DNA from: an uncultured Prevotella sp.
GTDB taxonomy: Bacteria; Bacteroidota; Bacteroidia; Bacteroidales; Bacteroidaceae
Assembly (NCBI GenBank): GCA_905233245.1
Contig: CAJODK010000007.1
Location: 1 to 54,491, forward strand
Reading direction: 5' to 3'
Length of the DNA: 54,491 nt
Made by a program: the position numbers and the translations under genes. Shown here in pieces: positions 1 through 6,794 of the stretch. How positions within the stretch are numbered: the first letter of the stretch is position 1; every line of letters starts with the position of its first letter. The notes below the pieces were generated by a model that ran no database searches, was not told where the DNA came from, and saw only the letters and a list, made by a program, of their open reading frames with translations.

Positions 1-10
1 ATGCCCTAGC

Positions 11-100
11 TTAGCAATAGACTTTTGTTGCTATGCTATAGACTTTTATTGCTTAGCTTTATACTTTTCCAGCTAAGAGTTATACTTTTATTGCTAAGTA
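11..100. repeat. Four tandem imperfect 21-bp repeats
   Basis: Copies begin at 17, 38, 59 and 80, exactly 21 bp apart. The first two start ATAGACTTTT and the last two TTATACTTTT; most continue with a TTGC/AGC and CTAAG-like tail. The first 16 bases resemble the end of a further copy, so the array probably continues to the left. Phasing by two helical turns suggests a multi-protein binding site such as integrase arm sites or iterons. That role is inference; the spacing is read directly. Confidence 0.7.
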
Positions 101-124
101 ATATCGGATTGACATCCTTCAACG

Positions 125-387
125 CATTTTACCCTCACTTACTCACCTGATGGCCTCTATCCCGCGTAGTTACTGGGCTCAGCCAGGTGGGGGAGGAATG
201 CTTTACCCCCACCTGACCCCCACTTCACCCCCACTCATTGCCCATATTTTGAACAATTTAGCCCCTTAAACCTTTTAAACCATATAAAGTGGGGGAGAAG
301 TGGGGGTAAGATATTTTGCCCCCACTCGCCTCAACCCAGTATTCATGCGGGTTACAGACGAGCGAGTGAGTAAGTGATGGTAAAATG
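125..387. repeat. 263-bp long imperfect palindrome
   Basis: The left arm begins CATTTTACCCTCACTTACTCAC, and the reverse complement of the right arm begins CATTTTACCATCACTTACTCAC. Similarity continues inward through CCCGC..ACTGGG blocks and G-runs (GTGGGGG / CCCCCAC) to a roughly 50-base AT-rich centre near 236-287. No gene is credible here. It could be a MITE-like non-autonomous element, a structured RNA or a replication/transfer site. It fills most of the gap before the gene at 437. Confidence 0.75.
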
Positions 388-436
388 TAAATTGTGCAAA
401 TTTTCTTTGATTGCCGTAGGGGGATTATTGATTTCG

Positions 437-988
437 CTATTTTACTTGATTCGCCTGCTTCTTTGGCTCTTGACGAGTATCCCAAAAAGCAACTATATGA
501 ATGGTATTATTATCGTATCGATATACCAACTTGCTTAGTCTATTGATGACAACAGATCGATATTCTAACGGACGTTCCTCAAAGAGTGAATCAACCGTGC
601 CCATATTAGGATTCTGCATAATTATGGAAACCTTTTCATCTACTTGTTCCATGAATCTCTCAGCATGTCTTAGTCCGAAGCGACGAAATATGTAAGTTGC
701 CACATTTCGCCTACCGGCCCTGGCATGGGAATACCATTTTACCTTCTCCTGCTTTAACTCCTCAAGTTCTGCACGCCATTCACGCATCACTTCCTCATGA
801 GAAGTTCCTTTGCCAGCTTCTATCTCTGCCTCAGCATCGTCGAGCATAGCATTTATCTCAACCATCGTTAGAGGTCGCAAGGTATCCATTTCTTTCTTCT
901 CAAAGAAAAGTCCTGTAGCAAGCAGAGCTGCGAGCTGTTGGCAAGCTCTGGCGTCAGTCTTATCGTACTCTAATGTTACTGTACACAT
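437..988 (-). CDS. Fused antitoxin-like / RelE-ParE family toxin-like protein
   Basis: This is a 183-residue protein with two parts. Residues 1 to about 80 (MCTVTLEYDK...LAALLATGLF, then an acidic helical stretch ending VMREWRAELEELKQ) resemble the small antitoxin-like proteins that precede RelE/ParE toxins in Bacteroidetes. Residues from about 83 (KVKWYSHARAGRRNVATYI) to 178 have the RelE/ParE toxin layout: an N-terminal strand, two helices (RHAERFMEQVDEKVSIIMQNP) and C-terminal strands (YRSVVINRLSKLVYRYD, IHIVAFWDTRQ). These parts are normally separate overlapping genes; here one frame covers both, with no internal start in frame at the junction. Toxins of this fold are mRNA interferases or gyrase poisons, but the target cannot be told from sequence. 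A -7 TAATTTTG with TTTG 20 bp upstream lies just before the ATG. It may instead be an inactive fusion. Confidence 0.75.
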   Translation of the reverse strand: MCTVTLEYDKTDARACQQLAALLATGLFFEKKEMDTLRPLTMVEINAMLDDAEAEIEAGKGTSHEEVMREWRAELEELKQEKVKWYSHARAGRRNVATYIFRRFGLRHAERFMEQVDEKVSIIMQNPNMGTVDSLFEERPLEYRSVVINRLSKLVYRYDNNTIHIVAFWDTRQEPKKQANQVK

Positions 989-1010
989 ATCTTACATCTT
1001 TTCTCGATTG

Positions 1011-1042
1011 CAAAATTACGCAATCTTTTTCTTTTCTCCAAA
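1011..1042 (-). promoter_or_regulatory. Promoter of the fused toxin-antitoxin gene
   Basis: Read on the minus strand, TTTG (1042-1039) is followed after 20 bp by TAATTTTG (1018-1011), an exact match to the Bacteroidetes -33/-7 pattern. The start codon lies at 988. Confidence 0.7.
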
Positions 1043-1065
1043 TAAAAGGGTGAAAAAGTTAAAAG

Positions 1066-1118
1066 AGGATAACTTTCAACTTTCATCTTTCATCTTTCAA
1101 CTTTTATTTGTACCTTTG
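1066..1118 (+). promoter_or_regulatory. CTTTCA simple repeat leading into a -7 TACCTTTG promoter
   Basis: A degenerate CTTTCAA/CTTTCAT repeat occupies about 1066-1105. The -7 element TACCTTTG is at 1111-1118, and the TTTC inside the repeat at 1088-1091 stands in the -33 position. This promoter would make the upstream TTG at 1108 untranslatable and supports a GTG start at 1150 for the next gene. Confidence 0.6.
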
Positions 1119-1149
1119 CAGGAAATATATAAATAAGGTAACAGAAAAA

Positions 1150-1902
1150 GTGAAAAGCGACAGTTTAGTAATAATCCCAACCTACAACGAGAAGGAGAAT
1201 ATAGAGAAAATTATCAATGCTGTATTCTCGCTCGAGAAACAGTTTGACATACTCGTGATAGACGACGGTTCGCCTGACGGGACGGCGGAGATAGTGAAGA
1301 ACCTCTCCCAAACCCTCCCCCGCAGGGAGGGCTTATACCTCCTGGAGCGTTCTGGCAAACTGGGTCTCGGAACGGCCTATATCATGGGATTCAAATGGGC
1401 GTTGGAGCATGGGTACGACTACATCTTCGAGATGGATGCTGACTTCTCTCACGACCCGAAGGACCTGCCACGCCTCTACAGCGCCTGTGCTGACGAGGGC
1501 AACGATATGGCGATTGGGTCGCGCTATGTGAGTGGCGTGAACGTGGTAAACTGGCCTATGGGCAGGGTGCTGATGTCTTATTTCGCATCGAAGTACGTGA
1601 AGGTGGTGACGGGATTCAATGTGCACGACACTACTGCGGGCTTCGTGTGCTACAAGCGCAGGGTGCTGGAGACCATCGAACTGGACAAGATACGTTTCAA
1701 GGGCTACGGATTCCAGATAGAGATGAAGTACACGGCTCACAAGATAGGTTTTAAGATTAAGGAAGTGCCTGTCATCTTCGTCAATCGCGTGGAGGGCACG
1801 AGCAAGATGTCAGGTGGCATCTTCGGTGAGGCTTTCTTTGGTGTGATGAGGCTCCGTCTTGATGGGTGGCTACGGAAGTATCCTTCTATTAAGGGGGAGT
1901 AA
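1150..1902 (+). CDS. Polyprenol monophosphomannose synthase-like glycosyltransferase (GT2)
   Basis: This is a 250-residue family 2 glycosyltransferase related to dolichol/polyprenol-phosphate mannose synthase, which moves a sugar from a nucleotide sugar to a polyprenyl phosphate at the inner membrane. Visible features are LVIIPTYNEKENIEKII at the N terminus, the nucleotide-binding VIDDGSPDGT, GKLGLGTAY, and the metal-binding EMDADFSHDP followed by GSRY. No C-terminal membrane segments are present, so it is the short soluble form. The GTG at 1150 was chosen because the promoter -7 element occupies 1111-1118; the frame is open back to 1108. Residues around NLSQTLPRREGLYLLERSG are encoded partly by a perfect palindrome (CCCTCCC/GGGAGGG, 1313-1331) replacing the usual spacer before the conserved ERSGKLG segment. 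Confidence 0.88.
   Translation: MKSDSLVIIPTYNEKENIEKIINAVFSLEKQFDILVIDDGSPDGTAEIVKNLSQTLPRREGLYLLERSGKLGLGTAYIMGFKWALEHGYDYIFEMDADFSHDPKDLPRLYSACADEGNDMAIGSRYVSGVNVVNWPMGRVLMSYFASKYVKVVTGFNVHDTTAGFVCYKRRVLETIELDKIRFKGYGFQIEMKYTAHKIGFKIKEVPVIFVNRVEGTSKMSGGIFGEAFFGVMRLRLDGWLRKYPSIKGE
1307..1340. repeat. Palindromic insertion inside the glycosyltransferase gene
   Basis: CCCTCCC (1313-1319), a 5-base loop and GGGAGGG (1325-1331) form a perfect hairpin in coding sequence. The 12-base string GGGAGGGCTTAT (1325-1336) recurs exactly at 6206-6217 in another gene, in a different reading frame. Confidence 0.6.
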
Positions 1903-1915
1903 AAATGTTTTGACG

Positions 1916-3208
1916 ATGGCAGAAAGAATAAGACTGTATAACGCGAAAATACTTACAATGGTCGAAGGTCAGGAGATCTTCGATGGTGAGATAATTGTGG
2001 ATGGTGGGGAGATTGTGGAAGTTCACAGTTCTCTCACCTCTCGCTCGGCTCTGCCGCTTTGCAAAGCAAAGAACCTCTCACCTCTCACCTCTATAGACTG
2101 CCACGGTGGTCTCTTGATGCCTGGTTTCAAGAATGCCCATGCGCATAGCGGTATGAGCGGATTCAGGAGTCTGGCTGACGATAAGCCCCTCGACAAATGG
2201 CTCAACGAAGACATCTTCCCCGTGGAGGCTCGCCTGACGGGTGAGGAGATATACTGGATGTCGCAACTCTCCGTATTGGAGTATCTTACCTCTGGCATCA
2301 CCGCCTGCTTCGATATGTACATGGAGCAGGAGTGGGTGGCACGGGCGATGGACGATATGGGGTTCCGTTGCGTGCAGACGGGTGGTGTGAATGACTTCTC
2401 GAAGGATGTGTGTATTATCGACTACTTGTACAACAAGTACAATGTGCCTGGTTCCCTGCAGTCCTACCAACTGGGTTTCCATGCGGAATACACCACCTCG
2501 ATGGAGAATCTCAGGAAGATAGCCGATGTGGTCAGGAAGAACAGGGCTCCGCTCTACGTTCACGCTTGCGAGACAGTGGCAGAGGTGAAGGGATGCGTGG
2601 AGCGATGGGGCAAGACGCCGGTGGCTTTCCTCGACTCGCTGGGCTTGTTTGACTACGGTGGTGGCATATACCACGGAGTGTGGATGAGCGATGAGGACTA
2701 CGAGGTGATGAAGAAGAGAGGGATGTACGTGGTGACCAACCCTGGGTCTAACGCCAAACTGGCATCAGGCATCGCTCCCATCAGCGAGTATCTCAAGCGC
2801 GGCATACCAGTGGCGATAGGTACTGACGGCCCTGCTTCGAACAACTGCCTGGATATGTTCCGCGAGATGTTCCTTGTCACAGGTCTTGCCAAACTGCGTG
2901 AGATGGATGCCTCGGCTATCGACGCCCGTGAGGTGCTCAGGATGGCTACTGTCAACGGTGCCCACTGCATGCACCTCGACGATTGCGACGTGCTCGCTCC
3001 AGGCAAGAAGGCTGACATCATTCTCATAGACCTCAATCAGCCTAACATGCAGCCTATCAATAATATAGAGAAGAATATCGTCTATTCGGGTTCGAAGCAG
3101 AATGTCAGGATGACAATGGTCAACGGCAAGGTGCTCTATCAGGATGGCAAATTCATGAACGGCATCGATGCAGAAAAGATTTACAAGAATGTACAGCATA
3201 TTATATAA
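1916..3208 (+). CDS. Amidohydrolase, methylthioadenosine/S-adenosylhomocysteine deaminase-like
   Basis: A 430-residue metal-dependent hydrolase of the TRZ/ATZ (cytosine-deaminase-like) family. Metal-ligand motifs are visible: GFKNAHAHSG (HxH), YVHACETVAEV, YHGVWMSDEDYE and the GTDGPASNN aspartate motif. Family members deaminate MTA, SAH, adenosine or guanine-type substrates, or dechlorinate triazines; the substrate is not determined here. ATG 1916 was chosen because translation further upstream would overlap the preceding gene by 44 bp and adds a poorly conserved stretch; a TTG lies two codons earlier. Residues about 40-60 (HSSLTSRSALPLCKAKNLSPLTS) are low-complexity, encoded by a CTCACCTCT repeat plus a GCTCGGCTCTGCCGCTT segment shared with mfd, and look like an in-frame insertion between the N-terminal beta domain and the metal site. 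Confidence 0.85.
   Translation: MAERIRLYNAKILTMVEGQEIFDGEIIVDGGEIVEVHSSLTSRSALPLCKAKNLSPLTSIDCHGGLLMPGFKNAHAHSGMSGFRSLADDKPLDKWLNEDIFPVEARLTGEEIYWMSQLSVLEYLTSGITACFDMYMEQEWVARAMDDMGFRCVQTGGVNDFSKDVCIIDYLYNKYNVPGSLQSYQLGFHAEYTTSMENLRKIADVVRKNRAPLYVHACETVAEVKGCVERWGKTPVAFLDSLGLFDYGGGIYHGVWMSDEDYEVMKKRGMYVVTNPGSNAKLASGIAPISEYLKRGIPVAIGTDGPASNNCLDMFREMFLVTGLAKLREMDASAIDAREVLRMATVNGAHCMHLDDCDVLAPGKKADIILIDLNQPNMQPINNIEKNIVYSGSKQNVRMTMVNGKVLYQDGKFMNGIDAEKIYKNVQHII
2030..2092. repeat. In-frame repeat insertion in the amidohydrolase gene
   Basis: CTCACCTCT repeats flank a GC-rich block containing GCTCGGCTCTGCCGCTT. Nearly the same block occurs in mfd near 6943-6960, giving RSALPL in both proteins. 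It interrupts the usual short link before the MPGF(K/I)NAHAH motif. Confidence 0.55.
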
Positions 3209-4166
3209 AGTCTCTCAGTGGCTATCCACATACACCTCGCACTTCATCATCGCCATTGCGCTGGTGACCTACTTCATACCCGAACTCTTCACATGGGTGC
3301 ATGGCACTACGCAGTCGGCCATACTGGGATTCATAATGCTCACGATGGGTCTGACGCTCACCATGCAGGATATGAGGGTGCTGGCAGCCCGTCCGTGGGA
3401 CATACTCATAGGCACCTGTGCCCAGTTTTCGCTGATGCCCCTCATAGCATGGTCGCTGACCGTCGGGGTAGGGTATCTGGGCATCACCATCCCCAAACCC
3501 ATCATCGTGGGTATCATACTGGTGGGTTGTTGTCCGGGTGGCGTGTCGAGCAATATCATGTCTTACCTATGCAGGGGCGACGTGGCTTTCAGTGTGGGTA
3601 TGACAACGGTCTCCACGCTCCTTGCCCCTGTCGTGACACCACTGCTGGTGCTCTGGCTGGCAGGCGAACAGGTGGAGGTAGATGCGTGGGGCATGTTTCT
3701 CAATATCCTGATAGTCACGCTGATACCCGTTGCAGCAGGTTTCTTTGCCAACCTCTTCTGGGGTAAGCGTGAGGACTTCAAGAAGGCTCAGCAGGTGATG
3801 CCCGCTTTCTCCGTTCTGGGACTGGCATGCATAGTAGGCGGCGTGGTAGCTGCCGTACATGACAAACTGATGACAGAAGGAGTGCTGTTCTTCCTCCTGG
3901 TCTTCGCCATAGTGCTGTGTCACAACTCTCTGGGTTACCTCACGGGTTACTCCGTAGGCAAACTCTTTCACTTCTCCACAGCCAAGAATCGCACCATATC
4001 GATAGAGGTGGGCATGCAGAACGCTGGCCTCGCCACCGTCCTTGCCTCCACCTTCTTTGCTGTCACATGTCCGTTGGCAGTCATCCCATGCGCCGTCAGT
4101 TGCGCCTGGCACTCCATCTCGGGTACTATCCTTGCCTCCTGGTTCAGGAGCCGCGATAACAAATAA
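3189..4166 (+). CDS. Bile acid:sodium symporter (BASS) family transporter
   Basis: About 325 residues, nearly all in hydrophobic segments separated by short loops, consistent with the 9-10 transmembrane helices of BASS/SBF transporters. Diagnostic stretches are GFIMLTMGLTL near the N terminus, GIILVGCCPGGVSSNIMSYLCRGD (the crossover-helix PGG region) and IEVGMQNAGLATVLA, which carries the conserved ExGxQN of the second crossover. Members move bile acids or other organic anions with sodium; in a gut anaerobe pantoate, pyruvate or organic anions are equally possible. An earlier in-frame ATG at 3168 exists; both overlap the end of the amidohydrolase gene, suggesting translational coupling. Whether it carries the amidohydrolase substrate is inference. 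Confidence 0.86.
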   Translation: MYSILYKVSQWLSTYTSHFIIAIALVTYFIPELFTWVHGTTQSAILGFIMLTMGLTLTMQDMRVLAARPWDILIGTCAQFSLMPLIAWSLTVGVGYLGITIPKPIIVGIILVGCCPGGVSSNIMSYLCRGDVAFSVGMTTVSTLLAPVVTPLLVLWLAGEQVEVDAWGMFLNILIVTLIPVAAGFFANLFWGKREDFKKAQQVMPAFSVLGLACIVGGVVAAVHDKLMTEGVLFFLLVFAIVLCHNSLGYLTGYSVGKLFHFSTAKNRTISIEVGMQNAGLATVLASTFFAVTCPLAVIPCAVSCAWHSISGTILASWFRSRDNK

Positions 4167-4172
4167 TAAAAT

Positions 4173-5933
4173 ATGGAATATATCGTTTCAGCCAGAAAAT
4201 ACCGTCCGATGACGTTCGACAGTGTGGTAGGGCAGAGTGCCCTGACCACCACGCTGAAGAATGCCGTGACGACAGGCAAACTGGCACATGCATACCTTTT
4301 CTGTGGACCGCGAGGCGTGGGCAAGACCACCTGCGCACGCATCTTCGCTAAGGTAATCAACTGTCTCAATCCCACCCCTACGGGCGATGCCTGTGGCGAG
4401 TGCGAGAGTTGTAAGGCCTTCAATGAAGGCAGGTCGCTTAACATCTTTGAGCTCGATGCTGCCTCCAACAACGGTGTGGAGCACATCAAGCAACTGATGG
4501 AGCAAACCCGCATCCCGCCTCAGACGGGCAAGTACAAGGTCTTTATCATTGACGAGGTGCACATGCTCTCCACTGCGGCCTTCAATGCATTCCTCAAGAC
4601 TCTCGAGGAACCACCTCAGCATGTCATCTTCATCCTCGCCACGACCGAGAAGCACAAGATACTGCCTACGATTATCTCCCGATGCCAGATTTACGACTTC
4701 GAGCGCATGACGGTGCAGAATATCATCAACCACCTCAAGGGCGTGGCAGAGAAGGAGGGATACACCTACGAAGAGGAGGCGCTCAATGTCATTGCCGAGA
4801 AGGCCGACGGAGGTATGCGCGACGCCCTGTCTATCTTTGACCAGGCAGCCAGTTTCTGTCAGGGCAATATCACCCTGCAGAAGGTGCTCGAAGACCTTAA
4901 TGTGCTCGATGCCGACAATTATTTCCGTATCATAGACCTCGCCCTGGAGAACAAGGTGAGCGACATCATGCTCATTGTCAACGGGCTCCTCGCCAAGGGC
5001 TTCGATGCAGGTCAGATGGTCAATGGCCTCGCCTCTCACGTGAGAAACGTCCTGATGGCTGTTGACCCGCAGACTACCCAACTCATCGAGGCGAGCGACA
5101 ATACGCGTCAGCGATATGCCGAACAGGCTAAGAGGTGTCAGCCTCGCTTCCTATATCAGGCGCTGAAGATACTCAATCAGTGTGATATCGCCTATCGTCA
5201 GAGCAGCAACAAACGACTCCTCGTGGAGCTCACTCTGATACAGGTGGCACAGATTACACAACCCGATGATGCTGAGCCTTCTTCGGGGCGTGGGCCCTGT
5301 AAGAGACTAAAAATCCTGTTCCAAAGACTACAGAGTGAAGCTCAGCCAAGAAACGTTGCCCAGCAGGTGGCACAGGCTGAGACTATCACCCAGAACACCA
5401 TATCTGTATCTGCTCCTGAGACCAACGTCTCATCTCAAACCTCTCAGAACTCACCTCTCGGCTCTGTCAAACTCTCCCGCCTCGGCACCACCTTCCGTTC
5501 TATGTTGCATAAGGACGAGGGTAAGCAAGAGGCAGTGCCCAGCCTTCAGGAAGGAGTGGGGGAGGCTTCCTTCACCAATGACGACCTGCGTCGTGAGTGG
5601 CTCTCTATGTGCAATCGCATGATGGTAAATCCTGATACCAATGCCCTTGCCAAGCGTATGATGAACGTGCAACTGCTCATCTCCGAATTTCCGCATACTG
5701 AGGCTGTCGTGGAGAATAATCTGCTGCTTGACGACATACAGCGCATCCTGCCTCGCATCAGGGTAACACTGGCACAGAGACTGCATAACGGCAATTTCGA
5801 TGTCACTCTGCGACTTGCCGAACAGCATGAGATAGCCAGGCGCCTCACTCCACGAGAATTCCTCGCTCGGCTAGTGGAGACCAACCCCGTCTTTGCCTCC
5901 TTCAAGGAAGAACTGAAATTGGAGGTGGAGTAA
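4173..5933 (+). CDS. dnaX: DNA polymerase III subunit gamma/tau
   Basis: A 586-residue AAA+ clamp-loader subunit. Residues 1-370 hold the ATPase: Walker A GPRGVGKT (45-52), zinc-binding cysteines at 64, 74, 77 and 80 (CGECESC), Walker B DEVH (127-130), sensor 1 LATTE and SRC (169-171, arginine finger region). After about residue 370 comes a variable linker and a C-terminal tau-like domain (DDLRREWLSMCNRMM...). The linker contains low-complexity sequence encoded by CTCACCTCTC-type repeats at 5430-5470. The start is 6 bp after the transporter stop. It loads the sliding clamp together with HolA, whose gene is at 44.9 kb. Confidence 0.96.
   Translation: MEYIVSARKYRPMTFDSVVGQSALTTTLKNAVTTGKLAHAYLFCGPRGVGKTTCARIFAKVINCLNPTPTGDACGECESCKAFNEGRSLNIFELDAASNNGVEHIKQLMEQTRIPPQTGKYKVFIIDEVHMLSTAAFNAFLKTLEEPPQHVIFILATTEKHKILPTIISRCQIYDFERMTVQNIINHLKGVAEKEGYTYEEEALNVIAEKADGGMRDALSIFDQAASFCQGNITLQKVLEDLNVLDADNYFRIIDLALENKVSDIMLIVNGLLAKGFDAGQMVNGLASHVRNVLMAVDPQTTQLIEASDNTRQRYAEQAKRCQPRFLYQALKILNQCDIAYRQSSNKRLLVELTLIQVAQITQPDDAEPSSGRGPCKRLKILFQRLQSEAQPRNVAQQVAQAETITQNTISVSAPETNVSSQTSQNSPLGSVKLSRLGTTFRSMLHKDEGKQEAVPSLQEGVGEASFTNDDLRREWLSMCNRMMVNPDTNALAKRMMNVQLLISEFPHTEAVVENNLLLDDIQRILPRIRVTLAQRLHNGNFDVTLRLAEQHEIARRLTPREFLARLVETNPVFASFKEELKLEVE
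5430..5470. repeat. CTCACCTCTC-type repeat in the dnaX linker
   Basis: Pyrimidine-rich coding DNA includes ACCTCTCAGAACTC and CTCACCTCTCGGCTCTG. The first string recurs in the HTH gene at about 46922-46940 and the second resembles the insertion at 2030-2060. It encodes Ser/Thr/Pro/Leu-rich linker. Confidence 0.5.
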
Positions 5934-5978
5934 ACCATAGAAACTCAGGAACCCAGAACCCCAGAAACTCTTGAACCA

Positions 5979-6788
5979 ATGAACAAAACAGTAATTATAA
6001 CAGGTGGAAGTTCGGGTATAGGCAAAGCCACTGCCCAGCTGTTCGCCAATCAGGGATATAGGGTGTATGAACTGTCGAGAAGGGATGTAAACCCTAACGA
6101 TAACCCTAACCAGGAACAAGGAACCATTACACATATAAAGTGTGACGTTACCAATCCTGAGGCATGCCGTCAGGCAGTTGCCCAGATGGACCTCACTTCC
6201 CTTGAGGGAGGGCTTATCCTCATCTCCAATGCTGGCATGGGTATCTCCGGAGCAGTGGAATTCACCAAGCCAGAGGATGCACGTCGTCAGATGGATGTCA
6301 ATTTCATGGGCGCCGTCAATATCACTCAGGCTGTCTTGCCCGTCATGCGTCAGCAGCGTCAGGGCACCATCATATATGTCAGCAGCGTGATGGGACAGTA
6401 CGGCCTGCCATTTCAGGCATTCTATAGTGCTTCTAAGTTTGCCATCAACGGTTTTGCGCAAGCCCTCACCAATGAGGTGCGTCCCTTCGGTATCAAGGTC
6501 GCCGTTCTCATGCCGGGTGATGTCAAGACGGGATTCACCGATGCCCGCAAGAAGGAACTCCTCGGTGCAGACACTTACCCTCACATGCAGAAGGCAGTCG
6601 CCGCTATGGAGCATGATGAGCAGCACGGCATAGCGCCAGAGCGCATGGCCAAGAAACTCCTTGCACTTGCTGAGAGCAAGAATCCAGAGCCCACCTCTAC
6701 CGTGGGACTGATGTACAAGGTGTTCCTGTTCCTTGGCAGGGTGTTTCCTCAGCGCCTCATCAACTACGTCATCGGCAAGATGTACTAA
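5979..6788 (+). CDS. SDR family NAD(P)-dependent oxidoreductase
   Basis: A 269-residue classical short-chain dehydrogenase/reductase. The Rossmann cofactor motif GGSSGIGKAT is at residues 8-17, the NAG structural motif is in ISNAGMG, the catalytic serine lies in IIYVSSVMG, and the catalytic YxxxK is in FYSASKFA. Cofactor and substrate are not resolved. A short repeat of AGAAACTC/AGAACCCC units (5940-5976) precedes the start. Residues around LTSLEGGLILISNAG are encoded by a CCCTTGAGGG palindrome that carries GGGAGGGCTTAT, also found in the glycosyltransferase gene. It lies 45 bp after dnaX and 6 bp before mfd, so it probably shares their transcript. Confidence 0.9.
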   Translation: MNKTVIITGGSSGIGKATAQLFANQGYRVYELSRRDVNPNDNPNQEQGTITHIKCDVTNPEACRQAVAQMDLTSLEGGLILISNAGMGISGAVEFTKPEDARRQMDVNFMGAVNITQAVLPVMRQQRQGTIIYVSSVMGQYGLPFQAFYSASKFAINGFAQALTNEVRPFGIKVAVLMPGDVKTGFTDARKKELLGADTYPHMQKAVAAMEHDEQHGIAPERMAKKLLALAESKNPEPTSTVGLMYKVFLFLGRVFPQRLINYVIGKMY

Positions 6789-6794
6789 GCGTAA

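Noticed and set aside
1..400. CRISPR-like array at the left edge
   Set aside because: The 21-bp units have no conserved repeat plus unique spacer structure and no cas genes are near.
258..485. Reverse-strand frame of 75 codons in the left palindrome
   Set aside because: It is made of palindrome and repeat sequence and overlaps the end of the toxin-antitoxin-like gene; no protein-like pattern.
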